Assembly: GCA_021847125.1 (NCBI GenBank)
Contig: JAJZUK010000042.1
Location: 1-7,747 of the forward strand
Direction of reading: 5' to 3'
Length of the DNA stretch: 7,747 nucleotides
From: Pseudomonadota bacterium
GTDB lineage: Bacteria; Pseudomonadota; Gammaproteobacteria; Burkholderiales; SG8-39
The position numbers were made by a program, and so were the translations under genes. The notes under the pieces are model-generated. The model made no database searches. It was not told the DNA's origin and saw only the letters and a list, made by a program, of their open reading frames with translations. Each line of letters starts with the position of its first letter. The first letter of the stretch is position 1. Positions 1 through 5,940 of this stretch are shown piece by piece.

Positions 1-584
1 ACCTCAAGGAGCGCAACGGCATGACGCGCGAGCAATGGCTGCGCCAGCACGAGCTGTTCGAACGCCACTACTGGGCGCTGACCGATCTGCCGATCCCGGT
101 GATCGCGGCGGTCAACGGCCATGCCTATGCCGGCGGCTTCGAGGCCGTGCTCTCCTGCGATTTCGCCTACGCGGTGAAGACCGCGCGCTTCGCCCTGACC
201 GAAGTGACCCTGGGCATCATGCCCGGCGCCGGCGGCACGCAAAACCTGCCGCGCGCCGTCGGCGAGCGCCGCGCCAAGGAAATCATCATGACCGCGCGCC
301 CCTTCAGCGCGCAGCAGGCTTACGATTGGGGCGTGGTCAACGAGCTGTGCGAGCCCGAGGAGTTGATGGCCAAAGTGCTAGCCACCGCGCGCACCATCGC
401 CCGCAATGCGCCGCTGTCCATCCGCCAGGTGAAGAAATCGGTGCGCTACGGCATGCAGATGGAACTCAAGACCGCCTACCGCTTCGAGGTCGAGGCCTAC
501 AACCATCTGGTCGAGACCGAGGATCGCTACGAGGGCGTCAAGGCGTTCAACGAAAAACGCAAGCCGGTGTTCAAGGGGAAATGA
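1..584 (+). CDS. Enoyl-CoA hydratase/isomerase family protein (5' partial; methylglutaconyl-CoA hydratase-like)
   Basis: Crotonase-fold enzyme expected to hydrate a 2-enoyl-CoA in the cytoplasm. The reading frame is open to the left edge (first full codon at base 3), so the Met at 21 is internal. About 193 residues are visible and roughly 65 N-terminal ones of the usual ~260 are missing. Counting from the Met at 21, the oxyanion-hole and core segment VNGHAYAGGFE ends in Glu41, and FALTEVTLGIMPGAGGTQ carries Glu61. These two match the two catalytic Glu of rat mitochondrial hydratase, including their 20-residue spacing, so hydratase activity is plausible. The start of the visible frame, LKERNGM, matches the ADLKER segment common in AUH-type methylglutaconyl-CoA hydratases and their bacterial relatives. 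The C-terminus (KAFNEKRKPVFKGK) is typical and complete. The stop lies 1 nt before the HMG-CoA lyase-like gene, indicating co-transcription. Family is sure; substrate is inference. Confidence 0.93.
   Translation, partial: LKERNGMTREQWLRQHELFERHYWALTDLPIPVIAAVNGHAYAGGFEAVLSCDFAYAVKTARFALTEVTLGIMPGAGGTQNLPRAVGERRAKEIIMTARPFSAQQAYDWGVVNELCEPEELMAKVLATARTIARNAPLSIRQVKKSVRYGMQMELKTAYRFEVEAYNHLVETEDRYEGVKAFNEKRKPVFKGK
573..578 (+). promoter_or_regulatory. Shine-Dalgarno for the HMG-CoA lyase-like gene
   Basis: AAGGGG lies inside the last codons of the upstream hydratase gene, 7 nt before the ATG at 586. It supports this start and translational coupling between the two genes, whose stop and start are separated by a single G. 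Confidence 0.6.
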
Positions 585-585
585 G

Positions 586-1536
586 ATGAAACCTGTCGAC
601 GTCATGGTGCGCGAAGTGGGCCTGCGCGACGGCCTGCAGATCCACCCCACTTTCATGCCCACGGAAAGCAAGATCGCCTGGATCGCGGCCGAGGCGGCCG
701 CGGGGGTGGCGGAGATCGAAGTGACCTCCTATGTGCCGCCGAAACTGATCCCGCAGTTCGTCGACGCCGATGAAGTCAGCCGGCGCGCGCTGGCGGTCCC
801 GGGGCTGACGGTGGCGGCGCTGATTCCGAATTTCAGGGGAGCCGAGCGCGGCCTGAGTCTCGGCGTGCACAAGCTGAATTTCGTCATGTCGGTGAGCAAG
901 ACGCACAACCTGAAAAACGTGCGGCGCGAGCGCGAGGAATCGGTCGCCGATTTTCGCAAGATCGTCGAATTGGTCAAGGCGCAGCCCGAGGGCCGGCGGC
1001 CGCGCATCGTCGGCGGGCTCTCCACCGCGCTCGGTTGCTCCTTCGAGGGACGGATTCCGGTCGCCGACGTCGTCAAGTACGCGCTGCTCCTGGCCGAGGC
1101 CGGTGCGGATGAAGTCATGGTGGCCGACACCGTGGGCTATGCCGACCCGGCGCAGGTGCGCGCCGTGTTCAAGGCGGTGATGGCCGAGCTCGGCTCGCTG
1201 CCGATCGGAGCGCATTTCCACGACACCCGCGGCACCGGACTCGCCAACGTGGCCGCCGCGCTCGACTGCGGCGTGCGCGCTTTCGATGCGTCGCTGGCGG
1301 GACTGGGCGGCTGCCCGTTCGCGCCGGGCGCGACCGGCAACATCGTGATGGACGACCTGTGCTTCATGCTCGATTCGATGGGGCTCACCACCGGCGTCGA
1401 TCTGGAAAAACTGCTGGCGGTGCGCGCCATCGTGCGCGCCGCCCTGCCGGACATCGAAATGCAGGGCGCGCTCGCGCGCGCCGGCCTGCCGCGCAACTAC
1501 GTGGTTGCGAGCGAACGGGCGCAACGCGCGGCCTGA
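586..1536 (+). CDS. Hydroxymethylglutaryl-CoA lyase family protein
   Basis: A 316-aa TIM-barrel lyase of the HMGL-like family. The family reaction is cleavage of 3-hydroxy-3-methylglutaryl-CoA to acetyl-CoA and acetoacetate, with a divalent metal. REVGLRDGLQ near the N-terminus gives the catalytic Arg14-Asp15 pair, and EVTSYVPPKLIPQ follows at about 45-57. The HxH metal ligands are His210 and His212 in HFHDTRGTG. The signature loop GLGGCPFAPGATGN gives Cys243 and Asn252. The spacings His-Cys (33) and Cys-Asn (9) equal those in human HMGL (His233, Cys266, Asn275), so the active site looks intact. Length is normal for bacterial HMGL. The start at 586 is supported by AAGGGG 7 nt upstream. The gene sits between an enoyl-CoA hydratase and an acyl-CoA dehydrogenase, fitting branched acyl-CoA or leucine breakdown. 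Related family members act on other 3-hydroxy-acyl-CoAs, so the exact substrate is uncertain. Confidence 0.93.
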   Translation: MKPVDVMVREVGLRDGLQIHPTFMPTESKIAWIAAEAAAGVAEIEVTSYVPPKLIPQFVDADEVSRRALAVPGLTVAALIPNFRGAERGLSLGVHKLNFVMSVSKTHNLKNVRREREESVADFRKIVELVKAQPEGRRPRIVGGLSTALGCSFEGRIPVADVVKYALLLAEAGADEVMVADTVGYADPAQVRAVFKAVMAELGSLPIGAHFHDTRGTGLANVAAALDCGVRAFDASLAGLGGCPFAPGATGNIVMDDLCFMLDSMGLTTGVDLEKLLAVRAIVRAALPDIEMQGALARAGLPRNYVVASERAQRAA

Positions 1537-1560
1537 GGGCGGCGCGACTTCTTTCAGAGC

Positions 1561-1564
1561 GAGG
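1561..1564 (+). promoter_or_regulatory. Shine-Dalgarno that fixes the acyl-CoA dehydrogenase start
   Basis: GAGG lies 10 nt upstream of the ATG at 1575. The open frame extends back to 1359 inside the lyase gene, but translation from there gives Arg/Ala-rich nonsense, while the dehydrogenase homology begins just after 1575. Confidence 0.5.
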
Positions 1565-1574
1565 ACAGACGCAA

Positions 1575-2765
1575 ATGGGTGCCGTAGATAAACTTGAGAA
1601 CGTGAGCCTCGCTCTGGGCGAGGACTTCCCCGAAATCCGCGACAGCGTGCGCCGCATCTGCGCCGGATATCCCGGCGCCTACTGGCGCGATCTCGAAGCG
1701 CGCGAGGCCTATCCGACCGAATTCGTGCGCGCGCTGACCGAGGCCGGCTACCTCGCGGCGCTGATCCCCGAGGAATACGGCGGCGCCGGGCTGCCGCTGC
1801 GCGCCGCGGCGGCGATCCTGGAGGAGATCCACGCCTCCGGCTGCAACGCCGGCGCCTGCCACGCGCAGATGTACATCATGGGCACGCTGCTGCGCCACGG
1901 CAGCGCGCGGCAGAAACAACAATATCTGCCGCAGATCGCCAGCGGCGCGCTGCGGCTGCAGGCCTTCGGCGTGACCGAGCCGACCACCGGCACCGACACC
2001 ACCAAGCTGAAGACGCGCGCGGTGCGGGAAGGCGACCACTACCTGATCTACGGCCAGAAAGTCTGGACCTCGCGCGCGCTGCATTCGGATCTGATGCTGT
2101 TGCTCGCACGCACCACGCCGGTGGACCAGGTGAAGAAAAAGACCGACGGACTGTCGGTGTTCCTGCTCGACATCCGCGACTGCCGCGGCAAGGGCATGGA
2201 GATCACGCCGCTGCCGGCGATGGTCAACCACAACGCCACCGAAGTGTTCTTCGACGGCGCGCGCGTGCCGGCGGAAAACCTGATCGGAGAAGAGGGCAAG
2301 GGCTTCAAGTACATACTCGACGGCATGAACGCCGAGCGCATACTCGTGTCCTGCGAAGCGCTCGGCGACGCGCGCTGGTTCACGCAGAAGGCGGTGGACT
2401 ATGCGAAGGAACGCGTGGTGTTCGACCGCCCGATCGGACAGAACCAAGGGGTGCAGTTCCCGATCGCCCGCGCTTACGCCGAGGCCCAGGCCGCCGACCT
2501 GATGCTGAGAAAGGCCGCGGCCCTGTTCCAGGCCGGTCTGCCCTGCGGCGACGCGGCCAACATGGGCAAGCTGCTCGCTTCGGAGGCGGCATGGCATGCG
2601 GGCGAGGCCTGCCTCCAGACCCACGGCGGCTTCGGCTACGCGCGCGAGTACGACGTCGAGCGCAAGTGGCGCGAGGCGCGGCTGTTTCAGATCGCCCCGG
2701 TTTCGACCAACCTGGTGCTCGCCTACATCGGCGAGCACATCCTCGGCATGCCGCGCTCGTATTGA
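1575..2765 (+). CDS. Acyl-CoA dehydrogenase with IVD-like catalytic Glu placement
   Basis: A 396-aa FAD-dependent acyl-CoA dehydrogenase, full length for the family (about 380-400). It would introduce the alpha-beta double bond in a CoA thioester and pass electrons to ETF. Visible domains are an N-terminal helical part with LIPEEYGGAGLP, the FAD/substrate signature FGVTEPTTGTDTT around 131-143, the middle beta domain, and the C-terminal helical domain with QTHGGFGYA at 348-356. At the place where MCAD-type enzymes have the catalytic Glu (I-Y-E-G-T), this protein reads I-A-P-V-S-T, with Ala374-Pro375. In the helix-G segment MNAERI, Glu254 matches the position of the catalytic Glu of isovaleryl-CoA dehydrogenase. 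A branched-chain substrate is therefore possible, though ER at this site also occurs in other family members. It is 38 nt downstream of the lyase and probably in the same operon. The family is sure; the substrate is inference. Confidence 0.94.
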   Translation: MGAVDKLENVSLALGEDFPEIRDSVRRICAGYPGAYWRDLEAREAYPTEFVRALTEAGYLAALIPEEYGGAGLPLRAAAAILEEIHASGCNAGACHAQMYIMGTLLRHGSARQKQQYLPQIASGALRLQAFGVTEPTTGTDTTKLKTRAVREGDHYLIYGQKVWTSRALHSDLMLLLARTTPVDQVKKKTDGLSVFLLDIRDCRGKGMEITPLPAMVNHNATEVFFDGARVPAENLIGEEGKGFKYILDGMNAERILVSCEALGDARWFTQKAVDYAKERVVFDRPIGQNQGVQFPIARAYAEAQAADLMLRKAAALFQAGLPCGDAANMGKLLASEAAWHAGEACLQTHGGFGYAREYDVERKWREARLFQIAPVSTNLVLAYIGEHILGMPRSY

Positions 2766-2788
2766 GCGTGGCGCCGGCGCAAGTGCAA

Positions 2789-2794
2789 TATAAT
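2789..2794 (+). promoter_or_regulatory. Candidate -10 element upstream of the MBL-fold gene
   Basis: A perfect TATAAT in the intergenic region after the dehydrogenase, about 145 nt before the MBL-fold start. No good -35 is seen at 16-18 nt; the nearest resemblance, TTGAGC at 2762-2767, is 21 nt away and overlaps the dehydrogenase stop. In G/C-rich DNA the hexamer stands out, but without a -35 the call is tentative. Confidence 0.3.
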
Positions 2795-2796
2795 CC

Positions 2797-2809
2797 GCGC
2801 ATGATGCGC
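2797..2809. promoter_or_regulatory. Perfect 13-nt palindrome just after the TATAAT, possible operator
   Basis: GCGCAT-G-ATGCGC is perfectly symmetric around one central base and begins 2 nt after the candidate -10, where the transcription start would fall. That position suits a repressor site. Such short GC-rich palindromes can occur by chance. Confidence 0.25.
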
Positions 2810-2855
2810 ACAGGCGCGCAATCCGAGCGGCAGCGTCGCCATCGGCCATGCACGC

Positions 2856-2899
2856 GTATCGAAGCAGTATCGAATTTCCCGGCTTTCGGCGGAATTTCC
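2856..2899 (+). repeat. Short direct repeats phased at 11 and 20 nt
   Basis: GTATCGAA occurs at 2856-2863 and again at 2867-2874, an 11-nt period (about one helical turn). Overlapping its second copy, GAATTTCC occurs at 2872-2879 and 2892-2899, a 20-nt period. All lie between the candidate promoter and the ribosome binding site of the MBL-fold gene. They could be same-face regulator sites in the leader; no regulator gene is visible in the window. Confidence 0.3.
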
Positions 2900-2926
2900 G
2901 GAACCGTTCAATCCCATCCCCTTTAC

Positions 2927-2932
2927 AAGGAG
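2927..2932 (+). promoter_or_regulatory. Strong Shine-Dalgarno for the MBL-fold gene
   Basis: AAGGAG sits 7 nt before the ATG at 2940. It is one of the two best ribosome binding sites in the window, indicating that the gene was well translated before (or despite) its internal stop. Confidence 0.75.
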
Positions 2933-2939
2933 TTCTCTC

Positions 2940-3893
2940 ATGCACGCTGCCGATAAGGTAGTGATCACCACCCTGGTCGAGAATTATGTCGATATGCTCA
3001 TCCCCGACACCGAAACCGTCAAACGGCCGGGGCTGGCCTATCATTTCGACCTGCGCAACAAGAAGATCCTGGCGGAAAACGGGCTGGCGATGCTGGTGGA
3101 TGTCTATTTCGGCGGCAAGCGCTATCGGATTCTGCTCGATACCGGCCTCACCGATACCGTCATACTGCACAACATGGCGGCGCTGGGCATATCGCCCAAC
3201 GAAATCGACCACGTGGTGCTCAGCCACGGGCACCCGGACCACTACGGCGGCCTGCTGGGCCTGCTCAAAGCCCGGGACTATCCCCTGACGGTGACGCTCC
3301 ATCCGGATGCCTTTTTGATCCGCCACGTCAACGCGGGCAGCGGCATGGTGATCCCCTACTACAATCAATCGCTGCGCCGGGAGGAAATCGAGGCGGCCGG
3401 TGCCCGGCTGGTGCTGGCGCGCGACCCGGTGCCGGTCTGCCCCGCCGCGACCACCACCGGCGAAATTCCCCTGGAAGTCTCCTTCGAACCGCCGGGTCCG
3501 GCGGCCGGCACCCGTTCCAGCCTGTGGTGCGTGCGCGACGGCAAGTTCGAGGAGGACATGACCCTCGACGACATGGCCCTGGTGGTCAATGTGAAAGACA
3601 AAGGCTTGCTGGTCATCACCGGCTGCGCCCACGCCGGCGTGATCAATACCATACACTAGGCCCGCAAGATCACCGGGGAACAAAAGCTCTACGCCCTCTT
3701 CGGCGGCTTCCATCTGGGTTTCCCGGGCATTCCCGCCGACAAGTGCACCATGACGGTGGACGAACTCAAGGCCTTGAATCCGGCGGTGGTGTCCCCCATG
3801 CATTGCAGCGGGTTCAGGACTCTTGCCGCGGTACAACAGGCGATGCCCGGCGCCTTTGTGCTCAATACGGCGGGGGCGCAAATCACCTTGTAA
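2940..3893 (+). pseudogene. MBL-fold metallohydrolase (DHPS-like/RFAP synthase-like subgroup) with an in-frame amber stop
   Basis: Metallo-beta-lactamase-fold protein of the subgroup often annotated as 7,8-dihydropterin-6-methyl-4-(beta-D-ribofuranosyl)-aminobenzene-5'-phosphate synthase-like. The first 239 codons contain LLDTGLTD, the zinc motif His96-Gly-His98-Pro-Asp100-His101 in LSHGHPDHYGG, and TGCAHAGVINTI with His231. Codon 240 (3657-3659) is TAG. The same frame then continues with typical family sequence, ARKITGEQKLYALFGGFHL (His258) and SPMHCSG (His288), to TAA at 3891-3893, giving 317 codons in all, normal for the family. Homologues usually have an RYA-like segment here, so TAG most simply replaces a Tyr codon (TAC/TAT) by one base. 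The product made without readthrough (239 aa) would lose two C-terminal His-containing motifs and is probably inactive. Sequencing error or suppression are alternatives. The physiological substrate is not known from sequence. It is followed by a convergent gene, so nothing downstream is co-transcribed. Confidence 0.82.
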
Positions 3894-3917
3894 AGCGGAT
3901 TATGGCACGCCGGCGGG

Positions 3918-4262
3918 CTAGTTCTTTGTGGCTCTGACGAACGCGATCGAGGCCTGGAAGATCTCCAGGTCTTTTTCGTAATCGGCCGAGTTTTCGTGGT
4001 TGAGCTGAATCCATTCCCGGGTGCTTTTCCGGCCCTTGGGCTCAAACGGGACGACGTTGTCCTTGGAGAACTGGAGATTCGCCGCTTCCGCCGCCGTGAG
4101 CCTCACGCCCACGCCGCCGTTGCAAATGCAGGCGAACATCTTCTTGCCGACAAAATAGGCGAGCAGGCCGGTCATTTCTCCCGCTTCCACGCCGGAGAGT
4201 TTCAGCAGCATGGCGTCCAGCACCCGCTTGTGGCTCAGATCGATCGGATTGGGGGCCACCAT
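3918..4262 (-). CDS. TfoX N-terminal domain-like protein, single domain
   Basis: A 114-aa cytoplasmic protein with no signal peptide or membrane segment. The pattern GKKMFACICNGGVGVRL (about 39-55), a helix rich in Ala and Glu, then PFEPKGRKSTREWIQL (about 72-87) and a C-terminal helix matches the TfoX N-terminal domain layout (xGKMFxxxxxxxxYLR ... PFxPxGRxMxEYxxL ... helix). The length equals that single domain; the C-terminal TfoX domain with its helical DNA-binding-type fold is absent, so it should not be called a competence regulator. The MmcQ/YjbR family has a related fold and is an alternative. AGG with the right spacing lies 6 nt upstream of the ATG at 4262. A 42-aa basic ORF lies 27 nt upstream on the same strand and may share its transcript. 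It converges on the MBL-fold gene with a 24-nt gap. Function is unknown. Confidence 0.7.
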   Translation of the reverse strand: MVAPNPIDLSHKRVLDAMLLKLSGVEAGEMTGLLAYFVGKKMFACICNGGVGVRLTAAEAANLQFSKDNVVPFEPKGRKSTREWIQLNHENSADYEKDLEIFQASIAFVRATKN

Positions 4263-4289
4263 GGGTCACCTCGGCGCCGCTGCAAACGG

Positions 4290-4418
4290 CTAGGCTGCCC
4301 CCTTGACCTTGGCGGCGGCTTGCCGCTTCTGTTTCTTCGCGCGCTTGGCGATCCCCGCGAGAACCTTCCGGGTTCTCTGCTTGGCTCGCCTGGTCGTCAA
4401 CATCCGAGAGTGACTCAA
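4290..4418 (-). CDS. Very small, highly basic protein (42 aa), TTG start
   Basis: An open frame of 42 codons plus TAG. The chosen start is TTG at 4418-4416, because a full GGAGG lies exactly 5 nt upstream; an internal ATG at 4403 would give 37 aa but has no Shine-Dalgarno near it. The protein has 15 Lys/Arg in 42 residues (for example TRRAKQRTRK at 8-18 and KRAKKQKR at 25-32), no Asp or Glu, and ends in Ala-rich sequence. It should be cytosolic and could form an amphipathic basic helix that binds nucleic acid or acidic partners; that is inference only. I do not recognise a named family, though short Lys/Arg/Ala proteins of this kind are frequent as hypothetical genes in proteobacteria. It precedes the TfoX-like gene by 27 nt in the same orientation. 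Confidence 0.5.
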   Translation of the reverse strand: MSHSRMLTTRRAKQRTRKVLAGIAKRAKKQKRQAAAKVKGAA

Positions 4419-4423
4419 TGCAG

Positions 4424-4428
4424 CCTCC
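4424..4428 (-). promoter_or_regulatory. Shine-Dalgarno that supports a TTG start for the small basic ORF
   Basis: On the minus strand this reads GGAGG, followed by a 5-nt spacer (CTGCA) and TTG. It sits inside one copy of an 8-nt direct repeat (AGGCTGCA on the minus strand at 4426-4419 and 4455-4448). Confidence 0.5.
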
Positions 4429-4506
4429 AATTGATATGCCGATGAATTGCAGCCTAGTGTGACCCGTTTTCCCGCTTCTGGCTACCAGGTTCGACGCCGC
4501 GCGGGT

Positions 4507-5868
4507 CTAGGCCGCCGCAGTGCTCGCCCCGAGTTTGCGCAAGCCCGCCTGCTCGCCCAGCCGGTTCAAGGCCTGGTACAAGGCGGACGCATCGAGATCA
4601 CCGGCACCCGCAGTGCAGTCCAGAAATTTCGCCTTCAGTTCCTCATCCTTGAGCGGCAGCTTGGCGTTGCCGCGCGCAAAGCGCACCTCGCCCGAATCCA
4701 GTCTGCGCCCGTCGCGCAGCTCGAGCACGACGCGGTCGGTCAGCGAGAATATCGGCTCGATCGGGCAACTGGTGTCCACGGTCGCGATCTTCACCCGGCC
4801 CATGGCCTCGCGCACCGGCGCTTCGGCGACAAACTTGTCGGTCAGCTGCGCCAGCCCCACCTTGCGCGCGACCAGCGACGACGCAATGGCAAACTCCAGG
4901 CTGAACTTGGCTTCCAGACCGGTTACAGGCGCGTGGTTGCGCAGCATCGATGCCTGCGCCACGCCGATGGTCGCGTCGACCTGTTTCACGTCCTCGGCTT
5001 TCACGCCGTTCGCCTTGGCCAGGTCGAGCACGGCGTCGATCACCCGATGCGTGGCATAGCACATCGGATACTTCTTGATCGACAGGCCGGTTTCGAGGAT
5101 GCGCCATTGCTGGCCCAGGCCGGACACCGGGCGTTCGCGCTCGGCACGGCCCTTGGGCGAGAGCGCCGACAGAAATCCCGCGTGATGCTCGAACGCGTCG
5201 GGCGCTGCGCTCAGGCCGAGCGCGGCCAGCCGTACCGCCTCGATCGCGCAGGACGCCGCGCGGCCGGCATGCAAGGGCTTGGTCATGGTGCCGAAATTGG
5301 CCACCAACCCGCTCGCCATGCTCGCGGCGATCGCCAGCGCATTGCTGCAGGCTTGCGGCGAAAGCTGGTGCAGGTGCGCCACGGCCGCGGCCGCGCCCAC
5401 CGTGCCCATCACCGCGGTCGGGTGCCAGCCTTTCAGGTGATAGGCGTCGGGCTCGCGCGCGAGCAACTCGGCCCAGACTTCGTAACCCACCAGATAGGCG
5501 CGCACGGCGTCCGCGCCGGACGCGCCCAGGTGCTCGCCCTCGGCCAGCACCGCCGGCACCAGCACCGTGCTCGGATGGCCGCCCAGCGCGACGTCGTCGT
5601 AGTCCAGGGCGTGCGCCGCCGTGGCGTTGATCAGCGCGGCGTCGGCAGCCGCGGCACGCTCCGCCCCGAACAGCACCTGCGCTTCGCGCGCAGTGGATTG
5701 CCGCGCCGCGACGAATTTGCGCACCATGCCCACCACGTCCTCGTTTCTGCCGGCGATCATGGTGGAAATGGTGTCGATGAAGCCGGTGCGCACAATGCGC
5801 GCCGCCTCCTCCGGTACGGCGGCGCCGCCGCTGACGAAATGCGCAATCGAATCGGTCAAGCCAGTCAT
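4507..5868 (-). CDS. MmgE/PrpD family protein
   Basis: A 453-aa member of the MmgE/PrpD family, whose known members include 2-methylcitrate dehydratase, cis-aconitate decarboxylase and iminodisuccinate epimerase. Normal length is 440-490. Diagnostic segments are DTISTMIAG at 32-40, AHALDYDDVALGGHPS at 85-100 followed by VPAVLAEGE, GWHPTAVMGTVGAAAA at 147-161, TKPLHAGRAA at 196-205, and KKYPMCYATHRVIDAVLDL in the second domain. The all-helical N-terminal domain and the alpha+beta domain are both present, so it appears intact. The start at 5868 has GAGGA 8 nt upstream. It is divergent from the Bug-type binding protein, with 72 nt between the start codons. That arrangement suggests joint regulation and a role in metabolising the imported organic acid. 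The specific substrate cannot be assigned; prpD itself is not supported, since no methylcitrate pathway genes are nearby. Confidence 0.93.
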   Translation of the reverse strand: MTGLTDSIAHFVSGGAAVPEEAARIVRTGFIDTISTMIAGRNEDVVGMVRKFVAARQSTAREAQVLFGAERAAAADAALINATAAHALDYDDVALGGHPSTVLVPAVLAEGEHLGASGADAVRAYLVGYEVWAELLAREPDAYHLKGWHPTAVMGTVGAAAAVAHLHQLSPQACSNALAIAASMASGLVANFGTMTKPLHAGRAASCAIEAVRLAALGLSAAPDAFEHHAGFLSALSPKGRAERERPVSGLGQQWRILETGLSIKKYPMCYATHRVIDAVLDLAKANGVKAEDVKQVDATIGVAQASMLRNHAPVTGLEAKFSLEFAIASSLVARKVGLAQLTDKFVAEAPVREAMGRVKIATVDTSCPIEPIFSLTDRVVLELRDGRRLDSGEVRFARGNAKLPLKDEELKAKFLDCTAGAGDLDASALYQALNRLGEQAGLRKLGASTAAA

Positions 5869-5940
5869 TTTCCGTTTCCTCGTTCAGGGTGTGCGCGCAA
5901 AATGCAAACTATGGGTTATATTAACTCCCGAGGAGGAAAC
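5869..5940. promoter_or_regulatory. Divergent promoter region between MmgE/PrpD and Bug genes
   Basis: The 72-nt gap must hold the signals for both directions. The only AT-rich patch is about 5900-5925 and includes TATATT at 5917-5922 as a poor -10 candidate for the Bug gene. No clear -35 is seen for either strand. TGCGCGCA at 5892-5899 is a perfect 8-nt palindrome that might bind a regulator. No regulator gene lies beside it in the window. Confidence 0.4.
5931..5936 (+). promoter_or_regulatory. Shine-Dalgarno that decides the Bug protein start
   Basis: AGGAGG lies 4 nt before the ATG at 5941 and after an in-frame ATG at 5911. It selects the later start, which also gives a clean signal peptide. 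Confidence 0.7.

Noticed and set aside
571..1524. Minus-strand 317-codon frame opposite the HMG-CoA lyase-like gene
   Set aside because: Complete overlap with a well-supported gene, low-complexity His/Arg/Asp composition and no recognisable motif.
3657..3659. TAG as pyrrolysine or other programmed recoding
   Set aside because: No pylTS-like genes or stimulatory element are seen, the family does not use Pyl, and the organism type does not suggest it. A Tyr-to-stop change or sequence error is simpler.
1554..3881. Minus-strand open frame of 775 codons opposite the acyl-CoA dehydrogenase and MBL-fold gene
   Set aside because: The translation is His/Arg/Gly-rich without any domain, it is exactly antisense to two clear genes, and it is the usual product of GC-rich codon bias.
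3894..3917. Terminator between the convergent MBL-fold and TfoX-like genes
   Set aside because: The gap has a GCCGGC core but no adequate stem and no T-run.
4447..5940. Plus-strand open frame that runs antisense through MmgE/PrpD and joins the Bug protein as a 498-residue extension
   Set aside because: The extension is antisense shadow. The Bug signal peptide and AGGAGG place the true start at 5941.
5911..5940. Alternative ATG at 5911 for the Bug protein
   Set aside because: No Shine-Dalgarno precedes it, it would put ten polar residues before the signal peptide, and AGGAGG lies just before 5941.
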